Below, one piece after another: positions 1 to 7,836 of a DNA stretch of 64,000 nt. The notes below the pieces were generated by a model. The model worked only from the letters and a program-made list of their open reading frames with translations. It ran no database searches and was not told the origin of the DNA. This stretch comes from Schlesneria sphaerica (GTDB taxonomy: Bacteria; Planctomycetota; Planctomycetia; Planctomycetales; Planctomycetaceae). Made by a program: the position numbers and the translations under genes. The number at the start of each line of letters is the position of its first letter. The stretch's first letter is position 1. The stretch lies in the NCBI RefSeq assembly GCF_044336245.1, contig NZ_CP172346.1, positions 1,240,001 to 1,304,000 on the forward strand, read 5' to 3'.

Positions 1-246
1 GAGACGCTGACTGGACACCCGACGAATTGCACCAACTGGTTTAATACTGGGTCTCTACCACCGTTTCAGACGTCGGCAACACTGCTCAACAATATGTTCA
101 CGTTCTTCTACGTTCGCTCGACGTCGCCGCTCTGTATCTACACAGCCAGTGGTGTGCCGTGTGTCAATGGGCAGACGTTTACTTGGTCAGTTTCGCCACC
201 TGGAACGGGGTGCCCGGCGACTCTCACGGGGTCAGTCTCATGGTAA
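1..246 (+). CDS. C-terminal end of an unidentified element protein (partial)
   Basis: Frame 1 is open from the first base to a TAA at 244-246 and gives 81 residues; the start lies left of the window. The visible part is rich in Thr, Ser, Pro and aromatic residues and has several cysteines, as in secreted or virion surface proteins, but I do not recognise a family. The stop overlaps the next start in an ATGGTAA arrangement, so the two genes are probably co-translated. It could be a structural protein of the phage-like element, but that is an inference from context only. Confidence 0.55.
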   Translation, partial: ETLTGHPTNCTNWFNTGSLPPFQTSATLLNNMFTFFYVRSTSPLCIYTASGVPCVNGQTFTWSVSPPGTGCPATLTGSVSW

Positions 247-617
247 ATCAATGTGCCGGATTAGGGCTGCTCGTGGAGCAGATGGAAGCAGCGGGACAAC
301 CCGAAGCCGCGGCGGCGCTGAAGGCCTCGCACGAGAAATGTCTTGCGGATCATCCGCTTGTCGAGGTGCCGAAAAGCGAGTCGCCGTCTCTTGTCATCAG
401 GACATGGAATTTCGGGTCCGCACTGATCCGCTGGGGTGGCGCGGGGTTCCCCACCCGATCCAAACGAGAAATCTCGAAGCTCCTGAAGATCTGCCAATCC
501 TGCGAACACCTGAAAGAAAATGTTTGCACGAAATGCGGTTGTCAGTGCAACGAGAAAGAGCAGGTGATGAATAAGCTCGCCCTGAAAACAGAGCATTGCC
601 CCGAAAAGAAATGGTGA
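240..617 (+). CDS. Small phage-type protein with C-terminal zinc-binding motif
   Basis: The start is placed at ATG 240 because it overlaps the upstream stop; the frame is open from further left, but that DNA is used by the previous gene. The product has 125 residues. The C-terminal 45 residues hold a CxxC pair (CQSC), a second CxxCGC cluster (CTKCGC) and a final CPEKKW. This arrangement is common in small phage and prophage proteins and probably binds one zinc ion. The function is unknown. Its presence supports the view that the left 15 kb is phage-derived. It lies 8 nt before the next small gene. Confidence 0.7.
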   Translation: MVNQCAGLGLLVEQMEAAGQPEAAAALKASHEKCLADHPLVEVPKSESPSLVIRTWNFGSALIRWGGAGFPTRSKREISKLLKICQSCEHLKENVCTKCGCQCNEKEQVMNKLALKTEHCPEKKW

Positions 618-625
618 GGTAACCA

Positions 626-931
626 GTGAAAAAAGCAGCAGCTTTGAAACCATCAAAAGCGACTAAGAAGCCCGTGAAGAAAGCGGCGGGTCGGCGGGCA
701 AAGCCACGCCTGCCAACGCAAGCGGAAATCGATGCGGCGATGCCTGTCGCACCAAAGGTGCGAGTCTTGAATGAGATCGAGAAAGCGGCCTCGTCCGCTC
801 GCTGGATGGTGGCAATCTGGCGAATAGAGGACGGTCAGTTGCATCTCGATCGCACCACGGTCAATTTCCCGTCCGATGATTGCAACGAAGCAATCAAGAT
901 GCTGCAGAGGGATCTGGTGCGACTCCAATGA
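626..931 (+). CDS. Small Lys/Ala-rich hypothetical protein
   Basis: The product has 101 residues. About the first 30 are basic and rich in Lys and Ala, with KKA and KKP motifs like those of histone-H1-like tails, so nucleic-acid contact is possible. The rest is a compact domain with two Trp residues. A purine-rich GAGGTAAC stretch precedes the start. The TGA stop overlaps the ATG of the glycosyltransferase gene (ATGA at 928-931), making this the likely first or second gene of the sugar operon. No family is recognised. Confidence 0.6.
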   Translation: MKKAAALKPSKATKKPVKKAAGRRAKPRLPTQAEIDAAMPVAPKVRVLNEIEKAASSARWMVAIWRIEDGQLHLDRTTVNFPSDDCNEAIKMLQRDLVRLQ

Positions 932-1875
932 CTGACAAATCGCGATCACCGCAAAAGCTCATCCTCCACTGCCGACTTTCGCCGGGCGACGTCATGACCA
1001 TGACGATCGCAGTTGAGTCGTTGCATCAGACCTACCCCGGCGAGTACCTGACGGACGTCAGAACACCTGTCCCGGACATCTGGCAGCACAATCCGTGGAT
1101 TACGCCGATACGGGACGACGACCCAGAAGCCCGATCGATCGAGATGCACTACCCGCAGATTCATCGGTCGAACCAGACGCTGATCAATTTTGCGAGCTGT
1201 TACACCGAATTCCTCGGAGAGCAGATCGGACGGCCGCTCTATGCTCGCGTGAACCGCCCCAGCATCTATTTGACCGATGAGGAACGGTCATGGGCGACGA
1301 TGATCCAAGAGCACTTCACCCACGGTCGCAAGGTTCCCTATGGAGTACTGGTCGCTGGTACAAAATGTGATTACACCATCAAGCAATGGCCCGTTGAGTA
1401 CTACCAAGAAGTCATCGATCGCACTCTCGGCGTAATCCAGTGGGTCCAGATTGGAGAGAAAACCCACAACCACCATTACCTCGAGCGCTGCATCAATCTG
1501 GTTGGGCAAACAACCCATCGGATGCTGCACCGGTTGGTTTATCATTCGTCGATTGGAGTGGGGCCGGTGACGTATCTGCTCCATCTCTGCGCGGCGTTCG
1601 AAAAACCCTACGTCTATTTGGCCGGGGGAAGGGAACCAGTCACTTTCGTGAACTATCCCAAGCAGCACACGCTCCACACGATGGGGGCCCTGCCGTGCTG
1701 CCAAAGTAACGGGTGTTGGCGTTCGAGAGTTGTCCCGCTCGGTGACGGCGACGAAAAAGACGGTTCACTCTGCGAAAACCCGGTGATTGGACTGAAGATT
1801 CCGACCGCGAAGTGCATGGCGATGATCACCCCTGATGAAGTCGTCGCGATCGTGAAAAGGACGGTGCGGACATGA
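928..1875 (+). CDS. GT9-like glycosyltransferase (heptosyltransferase family)
   Basis: The 315-residue product resembles family 9 glycosyltransferases (ADP-heptose:LPS heptosyltransferase type). An N-terminal segment with SPGDVMTMTIAV matches the nucleotide-sugar-fold entry that in this family reads GDxL. A C-terminal VYHSSIGVGPVTYLLHLCAA segment corresponds to the conserved 'xGxDSGxxHLAxA' sugar-nucleotide site, with GP in place of the usual DS. Four cysteines cluster near residues 260-285. I chose ATG 928 because it overlaps the previous stop as ATGA; an upstream ATG at 880 would run deep into the previous gene. The family assignment is fairly sure, but the donor sugar is inferred from the heptose genes next door. 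Confidence 0.75.
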   Translation: MTDKSRSPQKLILHCRLSPGDVMTMTIAVESLHQTYPGEYLTDVRTPVPDIWQHNPWITPIRDDDPEARSIEMHYPQIHRSNQTLINFASCYTEFLGEQIGRPLYARVNRPSIYLTDEERSWATMIQEHFTHGRKVPYGVLVAGTKCDYTIKQWPVEYYQEVIDRTLGVIQWVQIGEKTHNHHYLERCINLVGQTTHRMLHRLVYHSSIGVGPVTYLLHLCAAFEKPYVYLAGGREPVTFVNYPKQHTLHTMGALPCCQSNGCWRSRVVPLGDGDEKDGSLCENPVIGLKIPTAKCMAMITPDEVVAIVKRTVRT

Positions 1876-2294
1876 TCGTTTTCACCAACGGCTGCTTCGA
1901 TCTGTTTCATGTTGGACATGCGGAATTTCTTCGAGCATGCAGGGCGCTGGGGTCGAAACTGATCGTCGGGCTCAACTCCGATGATTCCGTCCGTCGTCTC
2001 AAGGGTCCACTGCGACCGATCTGCTCTGAGGATGAACGAAGTGGCGTCCTGCAGGAACTCAAGTCCGTCGACGAAGTGATCATCTTCAACGAATCGACCC
2101 CCTGCGAACTGATCCAGCGAATCCGACCAGATGTGATCGTCAAAGGGCCAGGCTACTCAGAAGCGAACATGCCTGAGGCGGCGATCGTCCATTCGTACGG
2201 TGGGCGAGTGGTTATCCTCGAAGGCCCGCAGATCAGCAGCACAATGATCATGGAAAGGATTCTGGATCGATGCAGTCAGACGAACGGTGCGTGA
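1872..2294 (+). CDS. rfaE2: ADP-heptose synthase nucleotidyltransferase half (RfaE2/HldE C-terminal domain)
   Basis: The 140-residue product is a stand-alone cytidylyltransferase-fold enzyme. TNGCFDLFHVGH at the N-terminus holds the HxGH nucleotide-binding motif; GLNSDDSVRRLKG and RPI follow exactly as in the RfaE2 domain of bifunctional HldE; a KGPGY segment lies near residue 92. The known reaction is transfer of AMP to D-glycero-beta-D-manno-heptose 1-phosphate to give ADP-heptose. Its kinase partner is encoded at the end of the same operon (4797-5597). The start overlaps the preceding stop by ATGA, and its own end overlaps the next gene by 25 nt. Related enzymes can use glycerol phosphate or other sugars, so the substrate is likely but unproven. 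Confidence 0.88.
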   Translation: MIVFTNGCFDLFHVGHAEFLRACRALGSKLIVGLNSDDSVRRLKGPLRPICSEDERSGVLQELKSVDEVIIFNESTPCELIQRIRPDVIVKGPGYSEANMPEAAIVHSYGGRVVILEGPQISSTMIMERILDRCSQTNGA

Positions 2295-4066
2295 AATTTC
2301 GATTCGACCGTCACGGGCTCGGCGATGTCGTGCATTTCGCGCATGCGGTGCAGCTCTATCGCTCCCGGGGATACGATGTAACAGTCCAAGTCGAAGACAA
2401 TAAGGAATTCGTCTGGCAAGTTGCCGAGGTGAACACCATCACGTCAGGGGAACTGCCAAATCACGTCTACGGATACCCGCACGATTTCGATAACTTGGAC
2501 GCGTCAGACGCCGAGAAAAACAAGGTCGCATTTGGACTGCATCACCCCGCGCTGCCGCCTCTGGGGCTCACTGCGGACGAGGCTTGGGACGAACTTTGCT
2601 CAGTCCGGATATCGGCCACCGAACACATTACAGAAGAGGCTCGCGAAGAGGCCCGGAAGTTTCTCGATGGAATGCCGAAACCGATCATCTGCATTCACTC
2701 GCGGGGGACCAACTGGCACGAACGAAAGTCGCTGTCAGCAGACGTTGCCCTCGACGTGATCGTCAATCTGATCAACCAGACTGGCGGCTCCGTGATCGTG
2801 CTGGATTACGACTGTCGGGCCCCAATGGTCGGGCATGAGCGATGCAAGGGGATTAAGCCATCGTGGGGGCATATCGGCGTTGACAGGTTATGTGCCCTCT
2901 ACGAACTGTCGGACCTGATGATCGGCGTGGACTCGGGACCATTCCACGTCGCGGCGATGACCGACGTAAAGGCCCTCGGAGTCTTTCGGTCGTTGCATCC
3001 GGTAAGGGTCTGTTTGCCGAGCCCGAACGCGACCTACCTGGCATCGGCTCGCCATCAACAGCACTGGGAGCAGCGTGCGGACCGATGGCGAATCGTGACT
3101 TACGCAGGCGACGAACCAACGGCCGAGGACATTACGCACGAGGCACTGCTGATTCTTTCAGGGACGGACAGAAAAATGCACGAGTCACTGTCAACCAAGC
3201 TCGCCGGAGTCTACGAGTACGCCCGGATCGGCTACGACAAACGACGCATCGAGCTCCTGCCAGATGGAAAAATCGGCGACGGTCGCGGAGACTGCGAACA
3301 ACGATGGTTTGCCCGTGAGGAACGCGGTCGGACAGTCATCTCAATTTCCGGTAAGTTTGGTGTCATCTGTGAGTGTTCGAAAGGCGATGAGGAACGAGTC
3401 TTCAAGGGCCAGTGGACCCACTTTGAACGGATGCCAATTGAATTAAGGTCAGCTTCCGAAGACTCCACGATCACCCCCTCACGAATCACGCTCGTGACAA
3501 ACTGGGACGATGCCTACAACCCGATCGCGTCAATCGTCATGCCCAACCGAGTAGCCTACGCGGCGCGGCACGGGTACCAGATCATCGAGAAACACTACGA
3601 GGGGGCATGGGGCAAATTGAACGCTCTCCTCGACGCCTGGGACAGTGCCGACTGGCTCTGGTGGCTGGACATGGATGCCTGCATCACCGACTCCGCGACA
3701 AGATTGGAGTCGCTCATTGATCTGGAAGCCGACGTCGTCCTCACCTGCGACCGCAATGGGCTCAGTTCTGGCGCAATGCTCATCCGCACCGTGCCGGCCG
3801 TCCGCGAGATCCTCGAAGATTTGCTGCTACGGCGCCACGAGTTCGACTGGCCGAACGGACTATGGGAACAAAACGGGCTCATGTGGCTGCTTTGGAAGAT
3901 CAAAGATCGCGTCAAAATGCTTCCGCAGTCCGCGATGAACTCTTACGCGGGCGAAGAATGCCCGGCCGGATCCCACGCGTGGCAGCCCGGGGATTTCGTC
4001 ATCCACTGTGCGGGACTGTCCAACGAACAACGAATCAGGATCCTTACCGAACGGAGTCCGATATGA
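2270..4066 (+). CDS. Two-domain glycosyltransferase: GT9-like N-terminus fused to a second transferase domain
   Basis: The 598-residue product has two parts. Residues 1 to about 300 look GT9-like: FDRHGLGDVVHFAHA is the N-terminal loop and DLMIGVDSGPFHVAAM is a good copy of the family's GxDSGxxH site. Residues about 405-598 form a separate nucleotide-diphospho-sugar transferase domain. It begins with VTNWDD and contains WLWWLDMDACI, whose DMD is the expected DxD metal and sugar-nucleotide site, plus GAMLIR, as in galactosyltransferase-type (GT34-like) enzymes. A linker of about 100 residues joins them. Such a fusion could add two sugars in sequence. The ATG at 2270 lies inside the upstream gene and the stop overlaps the FkbM start. 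Confidence 0.78.
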   Translation: MQSDERCVKFRFDRHGLGDVVHFAHAVQLYRSRGYDVTVQVEDNKEFVWQVAEVNTITSGELPNHVYGYPHDFDNLDASDAEKNKVAFGLHHPALPPLGLTADEAWDELCSVRISATEHITEEAREEARKFLDGMPKPIICIHSRGTNWHERKSLSADVALDVIVNLINQTGGSVIVLDYDCRAPMVGHERCKGIKPSWGHIGVDRLCALYELSDLMIGVDSGPFHVAAMTDVKALGVFRSLHPVRVCLPSPNATYLASARHQQHWEQRADRWRIVTYAGDEPTAEDITHEALLILSGTDRKMHESLSTKLAGVYEYARIGYDKRRIELLPDGKIGDGRGDCEQRWFAREERGRTVISISGKFGVICECSKGDEERVFKGQWTHFERMPIELRSASEDSTITPSRITLVTNWDDAYNPIASIVMPNRVAYAARHGYQIIEKHYEGAWGKLNALLDAWDSADWLWWLDMDACITDSATRLESLIDLEADVVLTCDRNGLSSGAMLIRTVPAVREILEDLLLRRHEFDWPNGLWEQNGLMWLLWKIKDRVKMLPQSAMNSYAGEECPAGSHAWQPGDFVIHCAGLSNEQRIRILTERSPI

Positions 4067-4800
4067 AAATGCCATACGGAGAATGCTGCGGAATCAAGGT
4101 CAGAGACGGGGCACTCGGGGCTCAGGACTGTGACGTCGTGGGGGAAGTGGTCGTCCATGATGGGTACAAACTGGGGGTCCGTAATCTGACGCCGTGGCCG
4201 GTGAGATATGTGATTGACATCGGCGCCCACATTGGGACGTTCGCCAAGATGTTTCACCTGAGGAGCCCGGCCGCGAAGATTGTCTGCGTGGAGGTCTGTC
4301 CGGAAAACATCGACCTACTGAAAGTCAATACCGCACTGATCGCAGATGTGGAGCAGGCGGCCTGCACGTATGAGGCCGGGGAGGTTCGATTACACAATTG
4401 CATCAAGGCGGTTGGCGGCACTGCGACGGGCGGATCTGTCGTCACGTCCGTTGATGCCGACGCTGATCAGATCTACTGGAACGACGACCGTCCGATCCGA
4501 AAGTTGACGCTGGAAGAGATCGTCGCGAAGTATGACTTCCCCCGCATCGATTGTCTAAAACTGGACTGTGAGGGAAGCGAATTTTCGATTCTCAGAAACA
4601 CCACACTCCTGCCGAAAATCGGTTTCATCTGTGGCGAATACCACGGACGCGAACGCTGGGAGCGACTCCGAGCAGAAAAGTTTGCCGACTGGGGATACTG
4701 CGAACTCCACTGCAGCGGCGACCTCGGGACGTTCCACTTGCAAAACCCAGCATGGGACTGGGATCTCCCCGAACCACGCCCACGATCGGAGGTAGTATGA
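4063..4800 (+). CDS. FkbM family methyltransferase
   Basis: The 245-residue product has the Rossmann S-adenosylmethionine fold. VIDIGAHIGTFAKMF is motif I (GxGxG-like), VCVEVCPENIDLL is the acidic end of strand 2, and IDCLKLDCEGSEFSIL is the typical FkbM 'KxDxEGxE' block. Members usually O-methylate sugars or polyketides, which suits its place between two glycosyltransferases and the heptose kinase. The start is ATG 4063, overlapping the previous stop as ATGA; the reading frame extends upstream, but only inside the preceding gene. The stop overlaps the next start the same way. Confidence 0.88.
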   Translation: MKMPYGECCGIKVRDGALGAQDCDVVGEVVVHDGYKLGVRNLTPWPVRYVIDIGAHIGTFAKMFHLRSPAAKIVCVEVCPENIDLLKVNTALIADVEQAACTYEAGEVRLHNCIKAVGGTATGGSVVTSVDADADQIYWNDDRPIRKLTLEEIVAKYDFPRIDCLKLDCEGSEFSILRNTTLLPKIGFICGEYHGRERWERLRAEKFADWGYCELHCSGDLGTFHLQNPAWDWDLPEPRPRSEVV

Positions 4801-5597
4801 CGCCGCGAATTGCCGTAATCGGCGACATCATGGTGGATATCGATCTGCACTGCGTTTGCGAACGGATCTGCCAGGAGGGGCCATGGCCTGTACTGCGTGT
4901 CGAGCGAACGGAATCGCGACCAGGTGGAGCGGGTAATGTCGCGGCGATGTGTCGGGCACTCGGATGTGAGTCTACGCTACTTGGATTTGGCGAGCCCAGC
5001 ATAAAACGCCGCTTCTTCGTCGACGGGAAATTGACCGGACCAAGAATCGACCTCGATCAACGGAAGGTGGCGACCGAGAACGATGTTGACCAGTGGCTCA
5101 GGGCGATCCGCATATTTACTCCCGACGCGATCATCGTCGCCGACCACGGCAAAGGCGTGGTCGGCGAATCGCTGATGCGGGGACTCTCGCAACTGGCAGT
5201 TCCGATCCTCGTTGACCCGATCGCTTCGACGCCCATCATCGCCCCAGTGGAATGTATCTGCGGGGGCAGTCGCGAGATCCCGGCCGAAGCTCCTCAGCCC
5301 GAGATACTGATCGAAAAACGTGGCCCGGGCGGTCTAAGATGGCGATTAGACGAGAAATGGACCTGCGTACCCTCTACCGTGTCCAACGCCGTTGACGCTC
5401 TCGGGGCAGGAGACCAATTCATCGCGGCCCTCGCTTGGCGACGTTGCCTGGGCGACACCTGGGCGGAGGCAATCACCATTGCAAACAGTGCCTCGGGGAT
5501 CCAGTGTCAGCGGCGAGGATGTGTTCCCGTTGCACCGTCGGACCTCCAAATCGGCATCGTTGCGGGAAATACGCTCTGGAACGTATGTGCGGACTGA
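4797..5597 (+). CDS. rfaE1: Heptose-7-phosphate kinase half of ADP-heptose synthase (RfaE1, PfkB family)
   Basis: The 266-residue product belongs to the PfkB/ribokinase family. IGDIMVDIDLHCVCERICQE followed by PVLRVE and RPGGAGNVAA matches the N-terminal kinase domain of HldE almost motif for motif; VADHGKGVV matches its SDYxKG strand; NAVDALGAGDQFIAALA is the catalytic and anion-hole signature (D...GAGD). It is shorter than the usual domain of about 320 residues. The known reaction is phosphorylation of heptose 7-phosphate at C1. The start at 4797 overlaps the FkbM stop. With rfaE2 it gives both HldE activities as separate proteins; no gmhA or gmhB is seen in the window. Confidence 0.87.
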   Translation: MTPRIAVIGDIMVDIDLHCVCERICQEGPWPVLRVERTESRPGGAGNVAAMCRALGCESTLLGFGEPSIKRRFFVDGKLTGPRIDLDQRKVATENDVDQWLRAIRIFTPDAIIVADHGKGVVGESLMRGLSQLAVPILVDPIASTPIIAPVECICGGSREIPAEAPQPEILIEKRGPGGLRWRLDEKWTCVPSTVSNAVDALGAGDQFIAALAWRRCLGDTWAEAITIANSASGIQCQRRGCVPVAPSDLQIGIVAGNTLWNVCAD

Positions 5598-5902
5598 ATG
5601 GATAAGACAATCCGCCTGAAACTCCACTGAAGATTCAAAAGCGTACAATTATCATCACAGGTCCGAATGGCTGAGGCATTCTGCCAACAAACCACTGTAC
5701 ACGATGGCAGTCTGTCTTAAAACGTATTCCGCAGCAAACACACTTCGCCTATTGACTTTCCGCTGAAACGCCGACCAAAATATCTGCACATGGACACGAG
5801 GTCGAACGTGTTCAATCCAATCTGCCGGGGTAACCCGTCTTTCAGCCCGTCATCGCGTTCGACCACGCCTGACGGGTTGTTTCATTTCCTGAAGGAAATC
5901 TC
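5598..5902 (+). other. Intergenic region after the sugar operon
   Basis: About 305 nt with no supported gene. It contains a hairpin terminator near its right end and a weak TTGACT at 5753 with no convincing -10 box. A small CTGCCA/TGGCAG inverted repeat is also present around 5680-5730. No tRNA fold could be made from it. Confidence 0.5.
5846..5882 (+). terminator. Hairpin terminator between sugar operon and DUF1559 gene
   Basis: CCCGTCA (5846-5852) pairs with TGACGGG (5870-5876) and is followed by TTGTTT. An alternative 8-bp pairing uses AACCCGTC at 5832-5839. It ends just before the ribosome-binding region of the DUF1559 gene. Confidence 0.5.
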
Positions 5903-7006
5903 ATGAAAAAGTCACTCAGCGTCATCAAGTCGAAAAGGCACGGGTTTACCCTGATCGAACTGCTGGTCGTGATCAGCATCATCGCGGTACTCGCATCGCT
6001 GATCGCACCGGCTGTGCAATCAGCACGGCGGGCGGCGCGGAAGGTCGAATGTCTCAATAACATTCGTCAGGTCGGTATGGCATTTATTTCGTTTTCGACC
6101 TCTGGAAACGGAAATTTCCCCGCTCTCGCCGACAACCTCGCGACCGAGTCGAACAATGGATTCATCTACGGTGTGGGGTGGCCAGTCGCACTGCTGCCAG
6201 CTCTCGATAACGCTGCCCTGCTCAAGAACATTCGCCGAAATGCTGTGTCCACCGGATCCGGCGATGCGTTCACGATCAATACAGCTGACCAAGTGAATGT
6301 CAAAGTATTTACGTGCCCAGATGACAACGACTCAAACCAGAAGCCAGGCGGACTCAGCTATGTGGTTAACGCTGGGTTCATGCCTTCGACAGTGTGGGGA
6401 TCTGAGGCTGGTACGTACCAAAACCCGTTCGTCATCGACTGGAACGGTGACGGACGATTCTCGGTTGACGGTGTTACAGCGAGCGGATCACCGGCAACGC
6501 TGGATCAGCAGGACCTGTCTGTCGAGACTGCCACTGGCGTGTTCTTCCGTCGATCGCCTCACTACACGGGATCAATGGACAGCATGCTTGACGGTAGCAC
6601 GACAACAATCCTCGTGACCGAGAATCTTCAGGCTGGGCCCTGGTTTGGCTCCCAAGATCTAATCAGCGGATTTGGAGTCAATCACCTTGGTTTTGGTATG
6701 CGTATTCCGGTCACCAGCGCTGCCCCCATCGCAGGCATTTTCGTTGCTGGAACGCTCGCTACATCGTCTGGATTGTACGACACGAGCACCAATCCAGACG
6801 ACTGGATGATCAACCGAAATCTTTCAGCTGCTGTTGGGCAGGCTCCTCGTCCATCATCTAATCACGCTGGTGGCGTCAATGCTGCCTTCGGTGACGGATC
6901 GGCCAAATTCCTCAACGAGCAGATGGACAAAGCCGTTTACGCCAAACTCTGCACCCAGAACGGTGTAAACTTCCGTGAGCAAACACTCGATCAGGCTGCG
7001 TACTAA
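5903..7006 (+). CDS. DUF1559 protein with type IV prepilin-like N-terminus
   Basis: The 367-residue product starts with a short basic leader and GFTLIELLVVISIIAVLASL, a prepilin peptidase site (G|F, with Glu at +5) plus a hydrophobic helix. HAGGVNAAFGDGSAKFL near the C-terminus is the H-X9-DG motif typical of planctomycete DUF1559 proteins. These are abundant, envelope-associated and of unknown exact role, probably pseudopilin-like. GAAGGAAA 7-8 nt upstream supports the start. Its place inside the mobile element, between a sugar operon and the CRISPR region, suggests it is cargo, perhaps a surface component. Base composition looks like that of its neighbours. Confidence 0.92.
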   Translation: MKKSLSVIKSKRHGFTLIELLVVISIIAVLASLIAPAVQSARRAARKVECLNNIRQVGMAFISFSTSGNGNFPALADNLATESNNGFIYGVGWPVALLPALDNAALLKNIRRNAVSTGSGDAFTINTADQVNVKVFTCPDDNDSNQKPGGLSYVVNAGFMPSTVWGSEAGTYQNPFVIDWNGDGRFSVDGVTASGSPATLDQQDLSVETATGVFFRRSPHYTGSMDSMLDGSTTTILVTENLQAGPWFGSQDLISGFGVNHLGFGMRIPVTSAAPIAGIFVAGTLATSSGLYDTSTNPDDWMINRNLSAAVGQAPRPSSNHAGGVNAAFGDGSAKFLNEQMDKAVYAKLCTQNGVNFREQTLDQAAY

Positions 7007-7008
7007 TT

Positions 7009-7212
7009 ATGAAGGTACCAGTCTACGAATCGCTGGTGCTCGTCGCAGCAATGTCTGTGGCGATCGCCGTGAGTTATGTTCTGTCGGTGTCATCCTATGA
7101 GGGTGAAAGCGAGTTGGCCCATCAACGAAAACGGGCGGAGTTACTCGACGGCACACTTACCGAAGCGGTTGAACGAGCGAACGCGAGTCTCGCCCGTAGA
7201 TTATCCGAGTGA
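7009..7212 (+). CDS. Small single-span membrane protein
   Basis: The product has 67 residues and starts 2 nt after the DUF1559 stop, so it is probably translated from the same transcript. Residues about 8-27 are hydrophobic (LVLVAAMSVAIAVSYVLSV); the remainder is charged and helical with Glu/Arg spacing that could form a coiled coil. The topology (short N-terminus, one span, helical tail) resembles spanin-like or pilus accessory proteins, but no family is recognised. Confidence 0.6.
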   Translation: MKVPVYESLVLVAAMSVAIAVSYVLSVSSYEGESELAHQRKRAELLDGTLTEAVERANASLARRLSE

Positions 7213-7220
7213 ATGCCACA

Positions 7221-7274
7221 AGCACCAACGGCGGTCACGATTGCTCAATATGCAGTTGTGGCCGCCGTTCTTGC
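7221..7274 (+). ncRNA. Long imperfect hairpin just upstream of the orphan CRISPR-like repeat
   Basis: AGCA and AACGGCGG (7221-7234) pair with CCGCCGTT and TGCT (7262-7274), separated by a two-by-two internal mismatch. This gives about 12 base pairs around a 27-nt loop. The hairpin ends 6 nt before the orphan repeat at 7281. The 74-codon frame across this region (7213-7437) has no recognisable protein features and no clear ribosome-binding site. I therefore favour a structured RNA made of this hairpin plus the repeat. No promoter was identified; it may be co-transcribed with the upstream gene. Confidence 0.45.
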
Positions 7275-7280
7275 TGCGCC

Positions 7281-7316
7281 ATTCCAAAGCCCGCTCAAAG
7301 GCTTCATATTTGAGAC
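7281..7316 (+). repeat. Orphan CRISPR-like repeat about 0.9 kb upstream of cas12m
   Basis: This 36-nt unit matches the array consensus at 28 of 36 positions by my alignment, in the same orientation, and ends in the same GAGAC. Its 3' hairpin arms are CTCAAA (7294-7299) and TTTGAG (7309-7314); in the array they are CTCAGA and TCTGAG. Repeat position 18 changed G to A while its partner, position 30, changed C to T, so pairing is kept. No second repeat follows. The downstream 37 nt (from 7317) would be its guide if it is processed as a crRNA. Confidence 0.75.
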
Positions 7317-7538
7317 GGTTGCGCGTGCAGTCCGGTGTTCGACGGCAGGCAACGAAACAGGACAAAGAAGAATTCCTCAAAATAATTTCAAGATTTATCG
7401 CATGACCCTATTGACGGAAGGCAAGAAAAACCGATAATGCACCCGTCGCAGTCAACGCGACTGCAAAACATCCGCGACACAATTCGCGGCCCACATCATC
7501 CGCAGCCAAATCTGCGGCCCGAACGAAAGACTCTGATC

Positions 7539-7820
7539 ATGGTGGAAGTACTCCCCGGCTACGACGCTTGGAAGCTGGCCTCTCCTGAAGACTGCCTCGA
7601 TTGCGAACCGCTCACCCAGATGAACACAATCAGGGAGTTTGATTACCTCGATAAGGTTGTCACTCCAGATGGGACCGTAGCGAAGGTCATCGGCTGCGAA
7701 TGGTGTGAAGATCTTGAAGAGCGACGCTACAAGGTCGAGTACAAGATCGGAGAGGACGAGGAAGGCGAGGCCGAGTACGACAGCGATTGGTACTACGAAT
7801 CGAAGTTGAAACTGGCGTAG
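7539..7820 (+). CDS. Small acidic hypothetical protein
   Basis: The frame is open from 7437, but the part from ATG 7539 is the compositionally protein-like portion: 93 residues, strongly acidic near the C-terminus (GEDEEGEAEYDSD), with two cysteine pairs (CLDC and CEWC) that might bind metal. A short beta-rich DKVVTPDGTVAKVIGCEW segment looks like a small barrel. Similar acidic orphan genes are common in phage early regions. The start at 7539 is preceded by GAACGAAAG but is not certain. No family is recognised. Confidence 0.5.
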   Translation: MVEVLPGYDAWKLASPEDCLDCEPLTQMNTIREFDYLDKVVTPDGTVAKVIGCEWCEDLEERRYKVEYKIGEDEEGEAEYDSDWYYESKLKLA

Positions 7821-7836
7821 CGAACGGACTAAACCG

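Noticed and set aside
5640..5730. Possible tRNA in the gap after the sugar operon (GGTCCGAATGGCTGAGG)
   Set aside because: No T-arm or matching acceptor strand could be found.
7317..7330. Seven-base match of the orphan repeat's pseudo-guide (GTTGCGC) to the reverse strand just upstream of cas12m
   Set aside because: The match starts at position 2 with a mismatch at position 1 and has no TTN-like motif next to it; seven bases are expected by chance.
7213..7437. 74-codon open frame across the orphan repeat
   Set aside because: The product has no domain, no clear ribosome-binding site, and its DNA is better explained by a hairpin plus a CRISPR-like repeat.
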